A stretch of 9,908 nucleotides of DNA from Taibaiella sp. (GTDB taxonomy: Bacteria > Bacteroidota > Bacteroidia > Chitinophagales > Chitinophagaceae), in assembly GCA_019454705.1 (NCBI GenBank), contig JACFNS010000062.1, positions 1 through 9,908 on the forward strand, in the 5' to 3' direction. The notes under the pieces were generated by a model. The model was not told the origin of the DNA and ran no database searches. It saw nothing but the letters and a program-made list of their open reading frames with translations. The position numbers were made by a program, and so were the translations under genes. Positions 1 through 6,412 of the stretch are shown in pieces (positions within the stretch are counted from its first letter, which is position 1; every line of letters starts with the position of its first letter).

Positions 1-246
1 TCAGAAGGTGAAAAATGCCTGGCTGCACCTTACTTTGAAACATGGCTGGGACTGGACGTAGAAGGCGCTAAGAAATCTGACAAAGATTTACTTGTAGCTT
101 ATCAATACCTGGCCCTGTGCAAATACAGGACTACCGCATTCGCAGATGCCGTAAAGTACGCTGACCTTATATTGGCTATAGACCCCAAAAATGAGTTTGG
201 CAAGCAGATAAAAGACCTGGGTGAAAAAGAACAGAAGAAAGGGTAA
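1..246 (+). CDS. TPR-repeat protein, C-terminal end (5' truncated by window)
   Basis: Frame 1 is open from the first base to a TAA at 244-246, giving the last 81 residues of a protein whose start lies outside the window. Residues around YQYLALCKYRTTAFADAVKY and the following LILAIDPKN have the helix-turn-helix spacing and the A..Y...A/P-N signature of a tetratricopeptide repeat, preceded by another helix pair that may be a degenerate repeat (WLGLDVEGAKKSDKDLLVAY). TPR proteins are protein-interaction scaffolds; nothing here shows the partner or location because the N-terminus is missing. The tail is short, charged and lysine-rich (GEKEQKKG). The gene converges on clpC and ends 18 bp before a strong hairpin. 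The TPR call is fairly safe; any more specific function would be a guess. Confidence 0.8.
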   Translation, partial: SEGEKCLAAPYFETWLGLDVEGAKKSDKDLLVAYQYLALCKYRTTAFADAVKYADLILAIDPKNEFGKQIKDLGEKEQKKG

Positions 247-264
247 TAACAGTCTTTCATGAGC

Positions 265-307
265 TAAAAAGAGAAAGCGTCCCATTGCGGGACGCTTTCT
301 CTTTTTA
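265..307. terminator. Bidirectional intrinsic terminator between TPR gene and clpC
   Basis: The arms 265-283 and 289-307 are perfectly complementary over 19 bp around a 5-base loop (ATTGC). The stem has a GC-rich core (GCGTCCC/GGGACGC) flanked by an A-rich left foot and a T-rich right foot, so each strand ends in a U-run after the hairpin. It lies between two convergent genes, after the TPR stop at 246 and before the clpC stop at 325 on the other strand, and fits a shared terminator for both. Confidence 0.92.
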
Positions 308-324
308 TGAAAAACTACTCATTA

Positions 325-2439
325 CTACTCTTTAGTTTCAGCGCTTTCGCTCTTTTTGTTAGATGGCTTCTCAATTTTGAAAGTGATTTTACCTTCTTTC
401 TCATTGAAGTCGGCCACTACGGTATCGCCTTCTTTTATCTTCTGGTTCAGCAGCTCTTCTGCCAGCGGGTCTTCCAGGTATTTCTGTATGGCCCTGTGCA
501 GCGGCCTTGCGCCAAACTGCTGGTCGTAGCCTTTTTCCGCAATAAACTTCTTGGCTGCATCTTTCAGATCCAGCTTAAAGCCCAGCGCGCCTAAGCGCTT
601 CAGCACATCCTTCATAATGATGTCTATGATCAGCGCTATATGGCCTTCGTCCAGTTGGTTGAAGATAATTACGTCGTCAATCCTGTTGAGGAACTCGGGC
701 GAGAAGGTGCGTTTCAACGCTTTTTCGATAACGCCTTTGCTGGTGTCTTCAGCGCTTTGTGCTTTGGCCGATGTAGAGAAGCCAACGCCCGCGCCAAAGT
801 CTTTCAACTGGCGTACCCCAATGTTCGATGTCATGATGATCATCGTGTTCTTGAAGTCCACCTTGCGACCCAGGCCATCGGTCAGTTGCCCGTCGTCCAG
901 CACCTGCAACAATATGTTGAAGATATCCGGGTGCGCCTTTTCTATCTCGTCCAGCAGCACTACAGAATATGGCTTGCGGCGTACTTTTTCAGTCAGCTGG
1001 CCACCTTCTTCATAACCTACATAGCCGGGAGGCGCTCCAATCAGGCGGCTCAGCGAGAATTTTTCCATGTATTCACTCATGTCCACACGTATCAGCGCGT
1101 CGTCACTGTCGAACATATGGCGTGCCAATGCACGGGCAAGTTCAGTTTTACCGACACCTGTCGGGCCCAGGAAGATGAACGAACCAATCGGCTTGCGCGG
1201 GTCTTTCAGTCCCACACGGTTACGCTGTATGGCTTTCACCACTTTGCTTATCGCTTCATCCTGGCCTATCACCGCGCCTTTCAGGTCGTCGCCCATGCGG
1301 CGCAGTTTATGGCTTTCAGCCTCTACCATCCTCATCACCGGTATGCCCGTCATCATGCTGATAACTTCAGCAATATGTTCTTCGTTTATCGGGTAACGCT
1401 TGCTCTTCGATTCCTCTTCCCACTCCAGCTTGGCTTTTTCCAGTTCTTCGCCCAGGCGTTTTTCTTTGTCGCGCAATGCGGCGGCTTCTTCAAAACGCTG
1501 GCTCTTTACTACCTTATTCTTCTCCTGCTTGATGTCTTCTATCTTCTTCTCCAGGTCCAGTATGTTCTGCGGCACGTTGATGTTCTTTAGGTGTACGCGC
1601 GCGCCTACCTCATCCATTACATCTATCGCCTTGTCGGGCAGCAGGCGGTCGGTCATATACCTGTCGCTCAGCTTTACACATGCCTCTATCGACTCCTGGT
1701 CATAGTTAACATTGTGGAAGTCTTCGTATTTCGATTTGATATTGTTCAGTATCGTTATGGTTTCTTCCACGCTTGGCGGGTCTACCATCACCTTCTGGAA
1801 ACGGCGGTCCAATGCACCGTCTTTTTCGATGTACATACGGTACTCGTCCAGTGTAGATGCACCTATGCATTGCAGGTCGCCACGCGCCAGTGCCGGCTTG
1901 AAGATATTGGAGGCATCCAGCGAGCCGGAAGCGCCACCCGCACCTACTATCGTATGTATCTCGTCAATAAAGAGGATAACATCGCGGTTCTTCTCCAGTT
2001 CGTTCATGATGGCTTTCATCCTTTCTTCAAACTGTCCGCGGTACTTGGTGCCGGCCACTAATGCAGCCAGGTCCAGGCTGATAACCCGCTTGTCGAATAA
2101 TACCCTCGAAACCTTGCGCTGCACAATGCGCAGGGCCAATCCTTCTACTATAGCCGTCTTACCAACACCTGGTTCGCCTATCAGTATCGGGTTGTTCTTC
2201 TTCCTACGCGATAGTATCTGCGATACGCGCTCAATTTCTTTTTCGCGGCCAACAATGGGGTCCAGGTTGCCCAGTTCCGCCATTTTGGTTATGTCGCGGC
2301 CAAAGTTGTCCAGAACGGGAGTTTTTGACTTCGTATTGCCTGCCTGCCTGCGTTGCTGAAACTGCCTGCGTTCGTCATCATCCTCAAACTCCTCAGAGCC
2401 GGGGTCGCTGTAATCGCCGCGGGGCGTTTCGCCCTGCAC
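325..2439 (-). CDS. clpC: ClpC ATPase, AAA+ D1-D2 portion (downstream fragment of frameshifted clpC)
   Basis: ClpC (HSP100/Clp family) unfolds proteins and threads them into the ClpP protease in the cytoplasm. This 704-aa frame carries an acidic linker (about 11-30), D1 with Walker A GEPGVGKT (88-95), Walker B VILFIDE (154-160), pore loop KYRG (132-135) and arginine finger DRRF (211-214). A coiled middle domain with a UVR-like motif follows (about 314-335). D2 has Walker A GPTGVGKT (425-432), Walker B VVLLDE (493-498), a VGF ClpP-binding loop (552-554) and sensor-2 GAR (643-645). The VGF loop and UVR motif favour ClpC over ClpB. The N-domain is missing because it is encoded just upstream in another frame; the GTG at 2437-2439 used here is only the first possible start and may not be a real initiation site. 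Joined with the N-fragment the length, about 850 aa, is normal. The gene ends with three consecutive in-frame stops, TAG TAA TGA. Confidence 0.95.
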   Translation of the reverse strand: MQGETPRGDYSDPGSEEFEDDDERRQFQQRRQAGNTKSKTPVLDNFGRDITKMAELGNLDPIVGREKEIERVSQILSRRKKNNPILIGEPGVGKTAIVEGLALRIVQRKVSRVLFDKRVISLDLAALVAGTKYRGQFEERMKAIMNELEKNRDVILFIDEIHTIVGAGGASGSLDASNIFKPALARGDLQCIGASTLDEYRMYIEKDGALDRRFQKVMVDPPSVEETITILNNIKSKYEDFHNVNYDQESIEACVKLSDRYMTDRLLPDKAIDVMDEVGARVHLKNINVPQNILDLEKKIEDIKQEKNKVVKSQRFEEAAALRDKEKRLGEELEKAKLEWEEESKSKRYPINEEHIAEVISMMTGIPVMRMVEAESHKLRRMGDDLKGAVIGQDEAISKVVKAIQRNRVGLKDPRKPIGSFIFLGPTGVGKTELARALARHMFDSDDALIRVDMSEYMEKFSLSRLIGAPPGYVGYEEGGQLTEKVRRKPYSVVLLDEIEKAHPDIFNILLQVLDDGQLTDGLGRKVDFKNTMIIMTSNIGVRQLKDFGAGVGFSTSAKAQSAEDTSKGVIEKALKRTFSPEFLNRIDDVIIFNQLDEGHIALIIDIIMKDVLKRLGALGFKLDLKDAAKKFIAEKGYDQQFGARPLHRAIQKYLEDPLAEELLNQKIKEGDTVVADFNEKEGKITFKIEKPSNKKSESAETKE

Positions 2440-2861
2440 TATACCCAGTTCGATTTCTCATAGTCCACTTCGTATTGGTGCAGTATCTGCGTGGCAACGT
2501 TCTCTTTGTTCTTAAGTATCGACAACATGAGGTGTTCCGTTTCTACCGTAGGGCTTTTCAGCGCTTTAGCTTCCAGCACGGTTATGCGTATTACCTTCTC
2601 CGCCTGTTTGGTCAGGGGCAGGCTGTTGATATTTGTCAGGGGCTTGTTGCCCTTGTCGCGTATGGCCATTTCCAGTTCCTTGCGCAGGTCAAAGAGGTCA
2701 ACGTGCAGCGTCTGCAGCACTTTTACCGCAAGGCCTTCGCCATCCCTTATCAGGCCGAGCAACAGGTGTTCGGTGCCTATGAAATCATTGCCTAATCTCA
2801 GCGCTTCCTCGCGGCTGTACGAAATGATTTCTTTTACTTTCGGCGAAAAATTCTGATCCAT
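2439..2861 (-). CDS. clpC: ClpC N-terminal domain (upstream fragment of frameshifted clpC)
   Basis: This 140-aa frame is the ClpC N-domain, which binds substrates and adaptor proteins. It contains two Clp_N repeats: residues about 1-70 with EHLLLGLI and about 78-138 with EHLMLSIL. The ATG at 2859-2861 precedes MDQNFSPKVKEII, the expected ClpC beginning. The frame runs off the family sequence after QYEVDYEK and ends in SNWV and TAG (2439-2441), whereas the neighbouring frame continues with the acidic linker and D1. The downstream frame is closed upstream by a TGA at 2458-2460, so the shift must fall between about 2441 and 2459. The only homopolymers there are AAA (complement of 2454-2456) and GGG (complement of 2444-2446); adding one A gives DYEKIELGIVQGETP without a break. 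I infer a one-base loss, by mutation or sequencing error. The TAG overlaps the next GTG by one base, so reinitiation is conceivable but less likely. Confidence 0.93.
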   Translation of the reverse strand: MDQNFSPKVKEIISYSREEALRLGNDFIGTEHLLLGLIRDGEGLAVKVLQTLHVDLFDLRKELEMAIRDKGNKPLTNINSLPLTKQAEKVIRITVLEAKALKSPTVETEHLMLSILKNKENVATQILHQYEVDYEKSNWV

Positions 2862-3041
2862 TAATAAGTTCCTCGCTTTGTTTTTATAAAATTAACGAAT
2901 AATCCAGTGTAGCAGGTATTAAGATTGGTTATATTGACATCAGGCGATAACATGTTACTACAATATAAAACAAATAATATCGTGGAAATGTTATTTTTAA
3001 TTTAATGCTAATTTACACTCCTATTACTAAAACTACAGTTT

Positions 3042-3416
3042 ATGGAGTTCAAATTTGATACCAAACCAACATATACGATAATTACCCCTGCTGCGGATAT
3101 CTTAGACGATAATATAACTGGCAAGCTGGCAGAACTTACTCTGCAGGACTACGGTAATGACAGCACCAACTTCATTATTGACTTACAACATTGTATATCA
3201 GCCGACAATACGTCATTAAGCGGTGTGCTGAAGGTACATGATGCCTGCTATGCCGAACAGAGGTCTTTTGTACTAACTGGGGCACAACCAGCGGTTCTGC
3301 AAATATTACAGGCCGGTGACGATAGCGAGCGGCTGAATATAGCCCCTACCATGCAGGAGGCCGTGGATATCATCAGTATGGAAATACTGGAAAGGGATTT
3401 GTTGAGCGAAGAGTAA
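3042..3416 (+). CDS. Stand-alone STAS-domain protein (anti-anti-sigma-like)
   Basis: The 124-aa product has the size and strand-helix pattern of a single STAS domain, the fold of SpoIIAA-type anti-sigma-factor antagonists: FIIDLQHC (about 44-51) as the central strand, then the loop ADNTSLSGVL (54-63) and helix, SFVLTGAQPAVLQILQ (75-90), and an ending with the usual PTMQEAVDII. In SpoIIAA the loop is D-S-S-G with a phosphorylated serine; here the equivalent is D55-N-T-S-L-S-G, so Thr57 or Ser58 could be the phosphoacceptor, or the site may be lost. No anti-sigma kinase or sigma-factor gene is nearby. There is no signal peptide or membrane segment, so it is cytoplasmic. It starts 180 bp from divergent clpC and lies upstream of rnz on the same strand, separated by 201 bp. 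The STAS assignment rests on pattern recognition, and the regulatory target is unknown. Confidence 0.75.
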   Translation: MEFKFDTKPTYTIITPAADILDDNITGKLAELTLQDYGNDSTNFIIDLQHCISADNTSLSGVLKVHDACYAEQRSFVLTGAQPAVLQILQAGDDSERLNIAPTMQEAVDIISMEILERDLLSEE

Positions 3417-3552
3417 CCCCGTGGGACGATTTTTTAAACAAAATCCCTTAAAATTGTATATACAGGAAAAATGTATCATTTTACTGTGACCAATTCTTTT
3501 CTTTAACTATAACGCCCCTTTTATCATATAATGTTTGGAATAAGGCGTTGAT

Positions 3553-3621
3553 ATGAAACGAGTATTATTAAACTTCCGCAAGTATCATCCGGCCGATGGA
3601 AAGAAAATTATGTTGAGATGA
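3553..3621 (+). CDS. Possible 22-codon leader ORF coupled to rnz
   Basis: An ATG at 3553-3555 opens a 22-residue frame, MKRVLLNFRKYHPADGKKIM followed by LR, that closes with TGA at 3619-3621. That stop overlaps the rnz ATG (3618-3620) in the classic ATGA arrangement used for translational coupling. The peptide is basic and has no recognisable domain. The arrangement may be chance, since ORFs this short are common and there is no Shine-Dalgarno sequence before either start. If real it would be a leader that sets rnz translation rather than a functional protein. Confidence 0.25.
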   Translation: MKRVLLNFRKYHPADGKKIMLR

Positions 3622-4520
3622 GAGTAACGATACTGGGAAATAACTCTGCGTTGCCGGCCTTTGGCCGCAACCCCACGGCACAGGTAGTGTCCGTATATGG
3701 TGAGCATATATTGATAGACTGCGGTGAGGGCACACAGGTGCAGATGCAGAAGCATGGGGTAAAATGGAGTAAGCTCAACTATATATTCATCAGCCACCTG
3801 CACGGCGACCATTATTTTGGCCTGCCGGGGCTTATCAATAGTATGAGCCTGCTGGGCAGGCAGGCCGATTTGCACCTTTATGCACCGGCACCGCTTATGC
3901 CCATGCTACAGCAGATGCTTGATTGGGCGGATACCGTGCTTACTTACAAATTGCACTTTCATCCCTTGCCGGATGGCGCGGAACTGCTGGTAGAAACCGA
4001 TAACTTCAAGGTGTCCTGCTTCCCCGTAGAGCACCGCATTACCTGTCATGGTTTCCTGGTAGAAAGCAAAACACGCGGCCGCAAGCTGTTGCCCGCCCAA
4101 TGCCGCGATTATGAGATACCCCGCTACTATTACGATAAGCTGAAACAAGGCGAGGACTATATACGTAAAGATGGCACCGTAATACCCAACGACTGGCTGA
4201 CTACCGAGGGGCCCGATGCCAAAAAATACGCCTTCTGTGCCGATACGCTTTTTACCGACTCTTTCATACAATATATACAAGGAGCCGATACTATCTATCA
4301 CGAAACCACCTACCTGCACAATGACGTGGAAAAGGCTAAAGCCCGCTACCACAGTACCCCCGTGCAGGCGGCGGAGGTAGCTAAAATGGCTAACGCCAAA
4401 CAACTGCTGATTGGGCACTTCTCGTCCAAGTATAGGGAACTGGCCCCTTTCCGCGAGGAAGCCATGACTGTCTTCCCCAATACCCTGGTGGCTATTGAGG
4501 GGAATAGCTATGATGTGTAG
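3618..4520 (+). CDS. rnz: Ribonuclease Z (tRNA 3'-processing endonuclease)
   Basis: RNase Z is a zinc-dependent metallo-beta-lactamase-fold endonuclease that trims the 3' trailer of precursor tRNAs in the cytoplasm. The 300-aa length is that of the short bacterial form. The metal-binding signature SHLHGDH places H60, H62, D64 and H65; further ligands are H139 (VEHR), D209 (CADT) and H267 (GHFSSKY), so the full set is present. The segment ESKTRGRKLLP (149-159) lies in the region expected to hold the substrate-contacting elements of the family. Translation from ATG 3618 starts directly with the family's opening strand (MRVTILGNNSALPAFGRNPT), which supports this start. The gene ends in TAG with another in-frame TAG two codons later. 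The FkbM methyltransferase gene follows on the same strand after 54 bp and could be co-transcribed. Confidence 0.97.
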   Translation: MRVTILGNNSALPAFGRNPTAQVVSVYGEHILIDCGEGTQVQMQKHGVKWSKLNYIFISHLHGDHYFGLPGLINSMSLLGRQADLHLYAPAPLMPMLQQMLDWADTVLTYKLHFHPLPDGAELLVETDNFKVSCFPVEHRITCHGFLVESKTRGRKLLPAQCRDYEIPRYYYDKLKQGEDYIRKDGTVIPNDWLTTEGPDAKKYAFCADTLFTDSFIQYIQGADTIYHETTYLHNDVEKAKARYHSTPVQAAEVAKMANAKQLLIGHFSSKYRELAPFREEAMTVFPNTLVAIEGNSYDV

Positions 4521-4574
4521 GTATAGTCTATAAGCAATAAAATAATACTTTTACTACCTGCATAAATATCCGGG

Positions 4575-5294
4575 ATGAAACAACTGCTCAAAAAGATTGT
4601 CAAAGCAATACCAATAGACTTTACTAAAAACCAGCAATACGACAGCCAGACAAAAAGGGTAATAGCTGAGGTATGCAGTAAGGAAAGTTGTTGTATAGAC
4701 ATAGGCGCACACAAGGGCGAAGTGTTGGATATCATGCTGAAATACGCGCCACAGGGAAAACATCATGGTTTTGAGCCGATACCTACTATGTATGAGGGGC
4801 TTATCAGGAAGTATGCAGCCAACAGAAATTGTATGATGCACAGCTATGCACTCAGCAATGCCAAAGGGACGACAACTTTCAATTATGTTATTTCCAATCC
4901 TTCCTACAGTGGCTTGATAAAGCGGAAATACGACAGGCCCCATGAGGAAGACACAACGATAGAAGTTGAAACAGAATTGCTGGACAATATACTGCCTGCT
5001 GACTATAAGCCCGACCTGATAAAAATAGACGTGGAAGTCGGCGAACTGCTGGTGCTGGAAGGAGCAATAGAAACGCTGAAAAAACACAAACCTGTTGTGA
5101 TATTTGAGCATGGATTGGGCGCATCTGATTTCTACGGTTCCACTCCAGAAAAACTATATGAACTGTTTGCCTCCTGTAAGATGCGCATATCTACCATGCA
5201 GCGCTGGCTGAATAACAGGCCTTGTTTACGCAAAGAAGAATTTGCCCAACATTATTACCAAAAGAAGGATTATTATTTTATCGCTTATCCCTGA
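4575..5294 (+). CDS. FkbM-family SAM-dependent methyltransferase
   Basis: The 239-aa product has the layout of FkbM-type methyltransferases, Rossmann-fold enzymes that use S-adenosylmethionine, commonly to O-methylate sugars or polyketides. Motif I, CIDIGAHKGEV (40-50), forms the SAM-binding loop; GFEPIP (65-70) is the acidic strand-2 end; ALSNAKGT (92-99) matches the usual A-x-S-x-x-x-G motif; and KIDVEVGELLVLEGA (150-164) is the family's hallmark strand, normally KIDVEGAE, so it reads V-G where G-A is usual. HKPVVIFEH (171-179) follows as the next strand. There is no membrane segment or signal peptide. It is AT-richer than clpC and uses many AGG and ATA codons. The substrate cannot be read from the sequence; the flippase and glycosyltransferase further right make a surface glycan possible, but they are 3 kb away. 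Confidence 0.87.
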   Translation: MKQLLKKIVKAIPIDFTKNQQYDSQTKRVIAEVCSKESCCIDIGAHKGEVLDIMLKYAPQGKHHGFEPIPTMYEGLIRKYAANRNCMMHSYALSNAKGTTTFNYVISNPSYSGLIKRKYDRPHEEDTTIEVETELLDNILPADYKPDLIKIDVEVGELLVLEGAIETLKKHKPVVIFEHGLGASDFYGSTPEKLYELFASCKMRISTMQRWLNNRPCLRKEEFAQHYYQKKDYYFIAYP

Positions 5295-5362
5295 CGATTG
5301 CAGGTAACAAGTATGTCCGGGTCAATATTTCTGGCGCATAGAGGCAATATTGCAAACACAAA

Positions 5363-5391
5363 AACAGCCCCCGCTTGCGGCGGAGGCTGTT
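5363..5391 (-). terminator. Intrinsic terminator for the nfu gene
   Basis: The arms AACAGCC (5363-5369) and GGCTGTT (5385-5391) pair over 7 bp, then after one C/A mismatch four more GC pairs close a 5-base loop (TTGCG). On the minus strand the hairpin is followed by a T-rich run (GGCTGTTTTTGTGTTT), so it should end the leftward nfu transcript 23 bp past its stop codon. On the plus strand the tail is poor (CTTATACTA), so it is a weaker stop for the methyltransferase gene. Confidence 0.8.
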
Positions 5392-5413
5392 CTTATACTA
5401 ACCACTAAAATTT

Positions 5414-6004
5414 TTATTCTGCTTCGGCTACTACTTCTTTCACCTCGGGTATCATGCGTTTCATCATACCCTCAATACCAGCCTTCAATGTAATCATAGA
5501 CGAGGGGCAGCCTGAGCAGGAGCCCTGCATCATCAGCTTAACAACGCCGTCGTTGTATCCTTTGAAGCTGATTGCGCCGCCGTCCATTTCCACGGCCGGT
5601 TTCACATAGTTTTCCAGCAATTCTTTGATGCGTTTTACCACATCAGTATCATCTTCATTAATAGTGTTGCTTTCTTCTTTCTTCACCACCTGGTCTTCGT
5701 GCAGCACCACTTTACCTTCTTCCAGGTATTGCTTCAGAAACTCGCGTACAGATGGTATCACTTCTTCCCACTGTGTTTCGGGGGTTTTGGTCAGGGTTAC
5801 AAAGTTGCTGGCTATGAACACGCCGCGTATAAAGGGGAATGCAAATAATTCTTTGGCCAATGGCGAGGGAGAGGCGCTGGCCTCGTCAGGAAAATCTATG
5901 CTCTTCCCCGGGTACAACAGTTTGTTAGCTACAAACTTCATTGTCTCCGGATTGGGAGTCATTTCGGTATATATGCTCACGATGGTGTTTCCTGTTTTCA
6001 ACAT
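5414..6004 (-). CDS. Nfu/NifU-type iron-sulfur cluster scaffold protein
   Basis: Nfu proteins carry a [4Fe-4S] cluster and hand it to client enzymes in the cytoplasm. Residues about 6-95 match the Nfu N-terminal domain, including the signature TEMTPNPETMKFV (13-25). An acidic linker (about 108-120) leads to the NifU C-terminal domain, with KPAVEMDGGAI (135-145) and the cluster-binding C-x-x-C of GSCSGCPSS (C163, C166). At 196 aa the two-domain length is normal. I chose the ATG at 6002-6004 rather than the in-frame ATG at 6055, which would add 17 residues of non-family sequence (beginning MVMGGLLPIFANK) and lies inside the -33 promoter element. A close promoter match ends about 20 bp upstream and a terminator follows, so it is probably a single-gene transcript. 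It is divergent from the small lipoprotein gene. Confidence 0.95.
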   Translation of the reverse strand: MLKTGNTIVSIYTEMTPNPETMKFVANKLLYPGKSIDFPDEASASPSPLAKELFAFPFIRGVFIASNFVTLTKTPETQWEEVIPSVREFLKQYLEEGKVVLHEDQVVKKEESNTINEDDTDVVKRIKELLENYVKPAVEMDGGAISFKGYNDGVVKLMMQGSCSGCPSSMITLKAGIEGMMKRMIPEVKEVVAEAE

Positions 6005-6024
6005 TTTACTATCTCTTTTGTTAG

Positions 6025-6055
6025 CAAAAATAGGCAATAAACCGCCCATCACCAA
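6025..6055 (-). promoter_or_regulatory. Bacteroidota-type promoter for nfu
   Basis: On the minus strand TTG (6055-6053) is followed by 20 bp and then TATTTTTG (6032-6025), an exact match to the Bacteroidota -7 consensus TAnnTTTG with acceptable -33 spacing. Transcription would start near 6018-6020, leaving about 15 nt before the ATG at 6004. The position excludes the longer gene start at 6055. Confidence 0.7.
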
Positions 6056-6116
6056 TCAAAAGCCAATATACGGCTATAATACAAAAGCATTATTCAGGGA
6101 TAAAAATTTATATGTT

Positions 6117-6308
6117 ATGAAAAAACTAATATTTATATTGAGCTTAGTAATTATTTCAGGCACAAGTTCCTGCTCTTCAACACGGGACACTAAAAAAGCA
6201 GATCCCCGGGCGCAGCAGTATATACCTGAAAGGCATAAAAACCAGGATGAGGATGCCAACGCACCGGGGCATCAGAAAGATGAAATAAGGGAAGAGCACA
6301 TGAAATAA
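6117..6308 (+). CDS. Small putative lipoprotein, unknown function
   Basis: The ATG at 6117 gives a 63-aa protein that begins with a lysine pair and a hydrophobic stretch (MKKLIFILSLVIISG) leading to TSSC at residues 16-19. This has the form of a lipoprotein signal peptide with Cys19 as the lipidated residue, although the lipobox lacks the usual L at -3. The 44-residue mature part is very hydrophilic and charged (QYIPERHKNQDEDANAPGHQ), with no predicted fold that I recognise, so it would be a membrane-anchored, probably disordered tail. The frame is open well upstream, but that extension runs antisense over nfu and lacks family support. It is divergent from nfu and followed after 104 bp by a secreted-protein gene on the same strand. 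I do not recognise a family. Confidence 0.7.
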   Translation: MKKLIFILSLVIISGTSSCSSTRDTKKADPRAQQYIPERHKNQDEDANAPGHQKDEIREEHMK

Positions 6309-6318
6309 TTCCTTTAAC

Positions 6319-6335
6319 ATAGTTTTTAAAACTAT
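6319..6335. repeat. 17-bp near-perfect palindrome between the two exported-protein genes
   Basis: ATAGTTTT and AAAACTAT are exact inverted repeats separated by a single T. The hairpin would have almost no loop and is AT-rich, so it is a poor terminator; a dimeric-repressor operator is an alternative. It sits 10 bp after the lipoprotein stop and 77 bp before the next ATG. TTTAACA occurs on both sides (6313-6319 and 6341-6347). Confidence 0.4.
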
Positions 6336-6412
6336 CATGGTTTAACACTGTTGTAATAAGCGTAACGTTCTTCGTCAGAAAGGACATATTGTAAAACCAA
6401 AACTGATAAGTT

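Noticed and set aside
640..1590. A 316-codon open frame on the plus strand opposite clpC, plus several other long plus-strand frames between 551 and 2856
   Set aside because: They are antisense to well-conserved ClpC codons, have no recognisable domains and show the odd composition (runs of F, H, Y, Q or S) typical of frames mirrored from a GC-biased gene.
2437..2460. Programmed -1 ribosomal frameshift in clpC
   Set aside because: There is no X-XXY-YYZ slippery heptamer, and only AAA is available in the shift interval; I also know of no such mechanism in ClpC.
2887..2894. TAATTTTA on the minus strand upstream of clpC as a possible -7 box
   Set aside because: It differs from TAnnTTTG at one base, and there is no TTG at the proper distance upstream. 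The region is AT-rich, so such matches are expected by chance.
2934..2964. TTGACA, 19 bp, TACAAT on plus, upstream of the STAS gene, resembling an E. coli sigma-70 promoter
   Set aside because: The spacing is longer than optimal and Bacteroidota use a different consensus; it could still carry the -33 TTG, but the -7 match is poor.
3851..3866. Short GGCAGGCAGG-type repeat in rnz and its complement-like TGCCTGCCTGCC run in clpC (2338-2350)
   Set aside because: These are short runs in coding sequence (Leu-Gly-Arg-Gln and Arg-Gln-Ala codons) with no array structure; coincidence is the simplest explanation.
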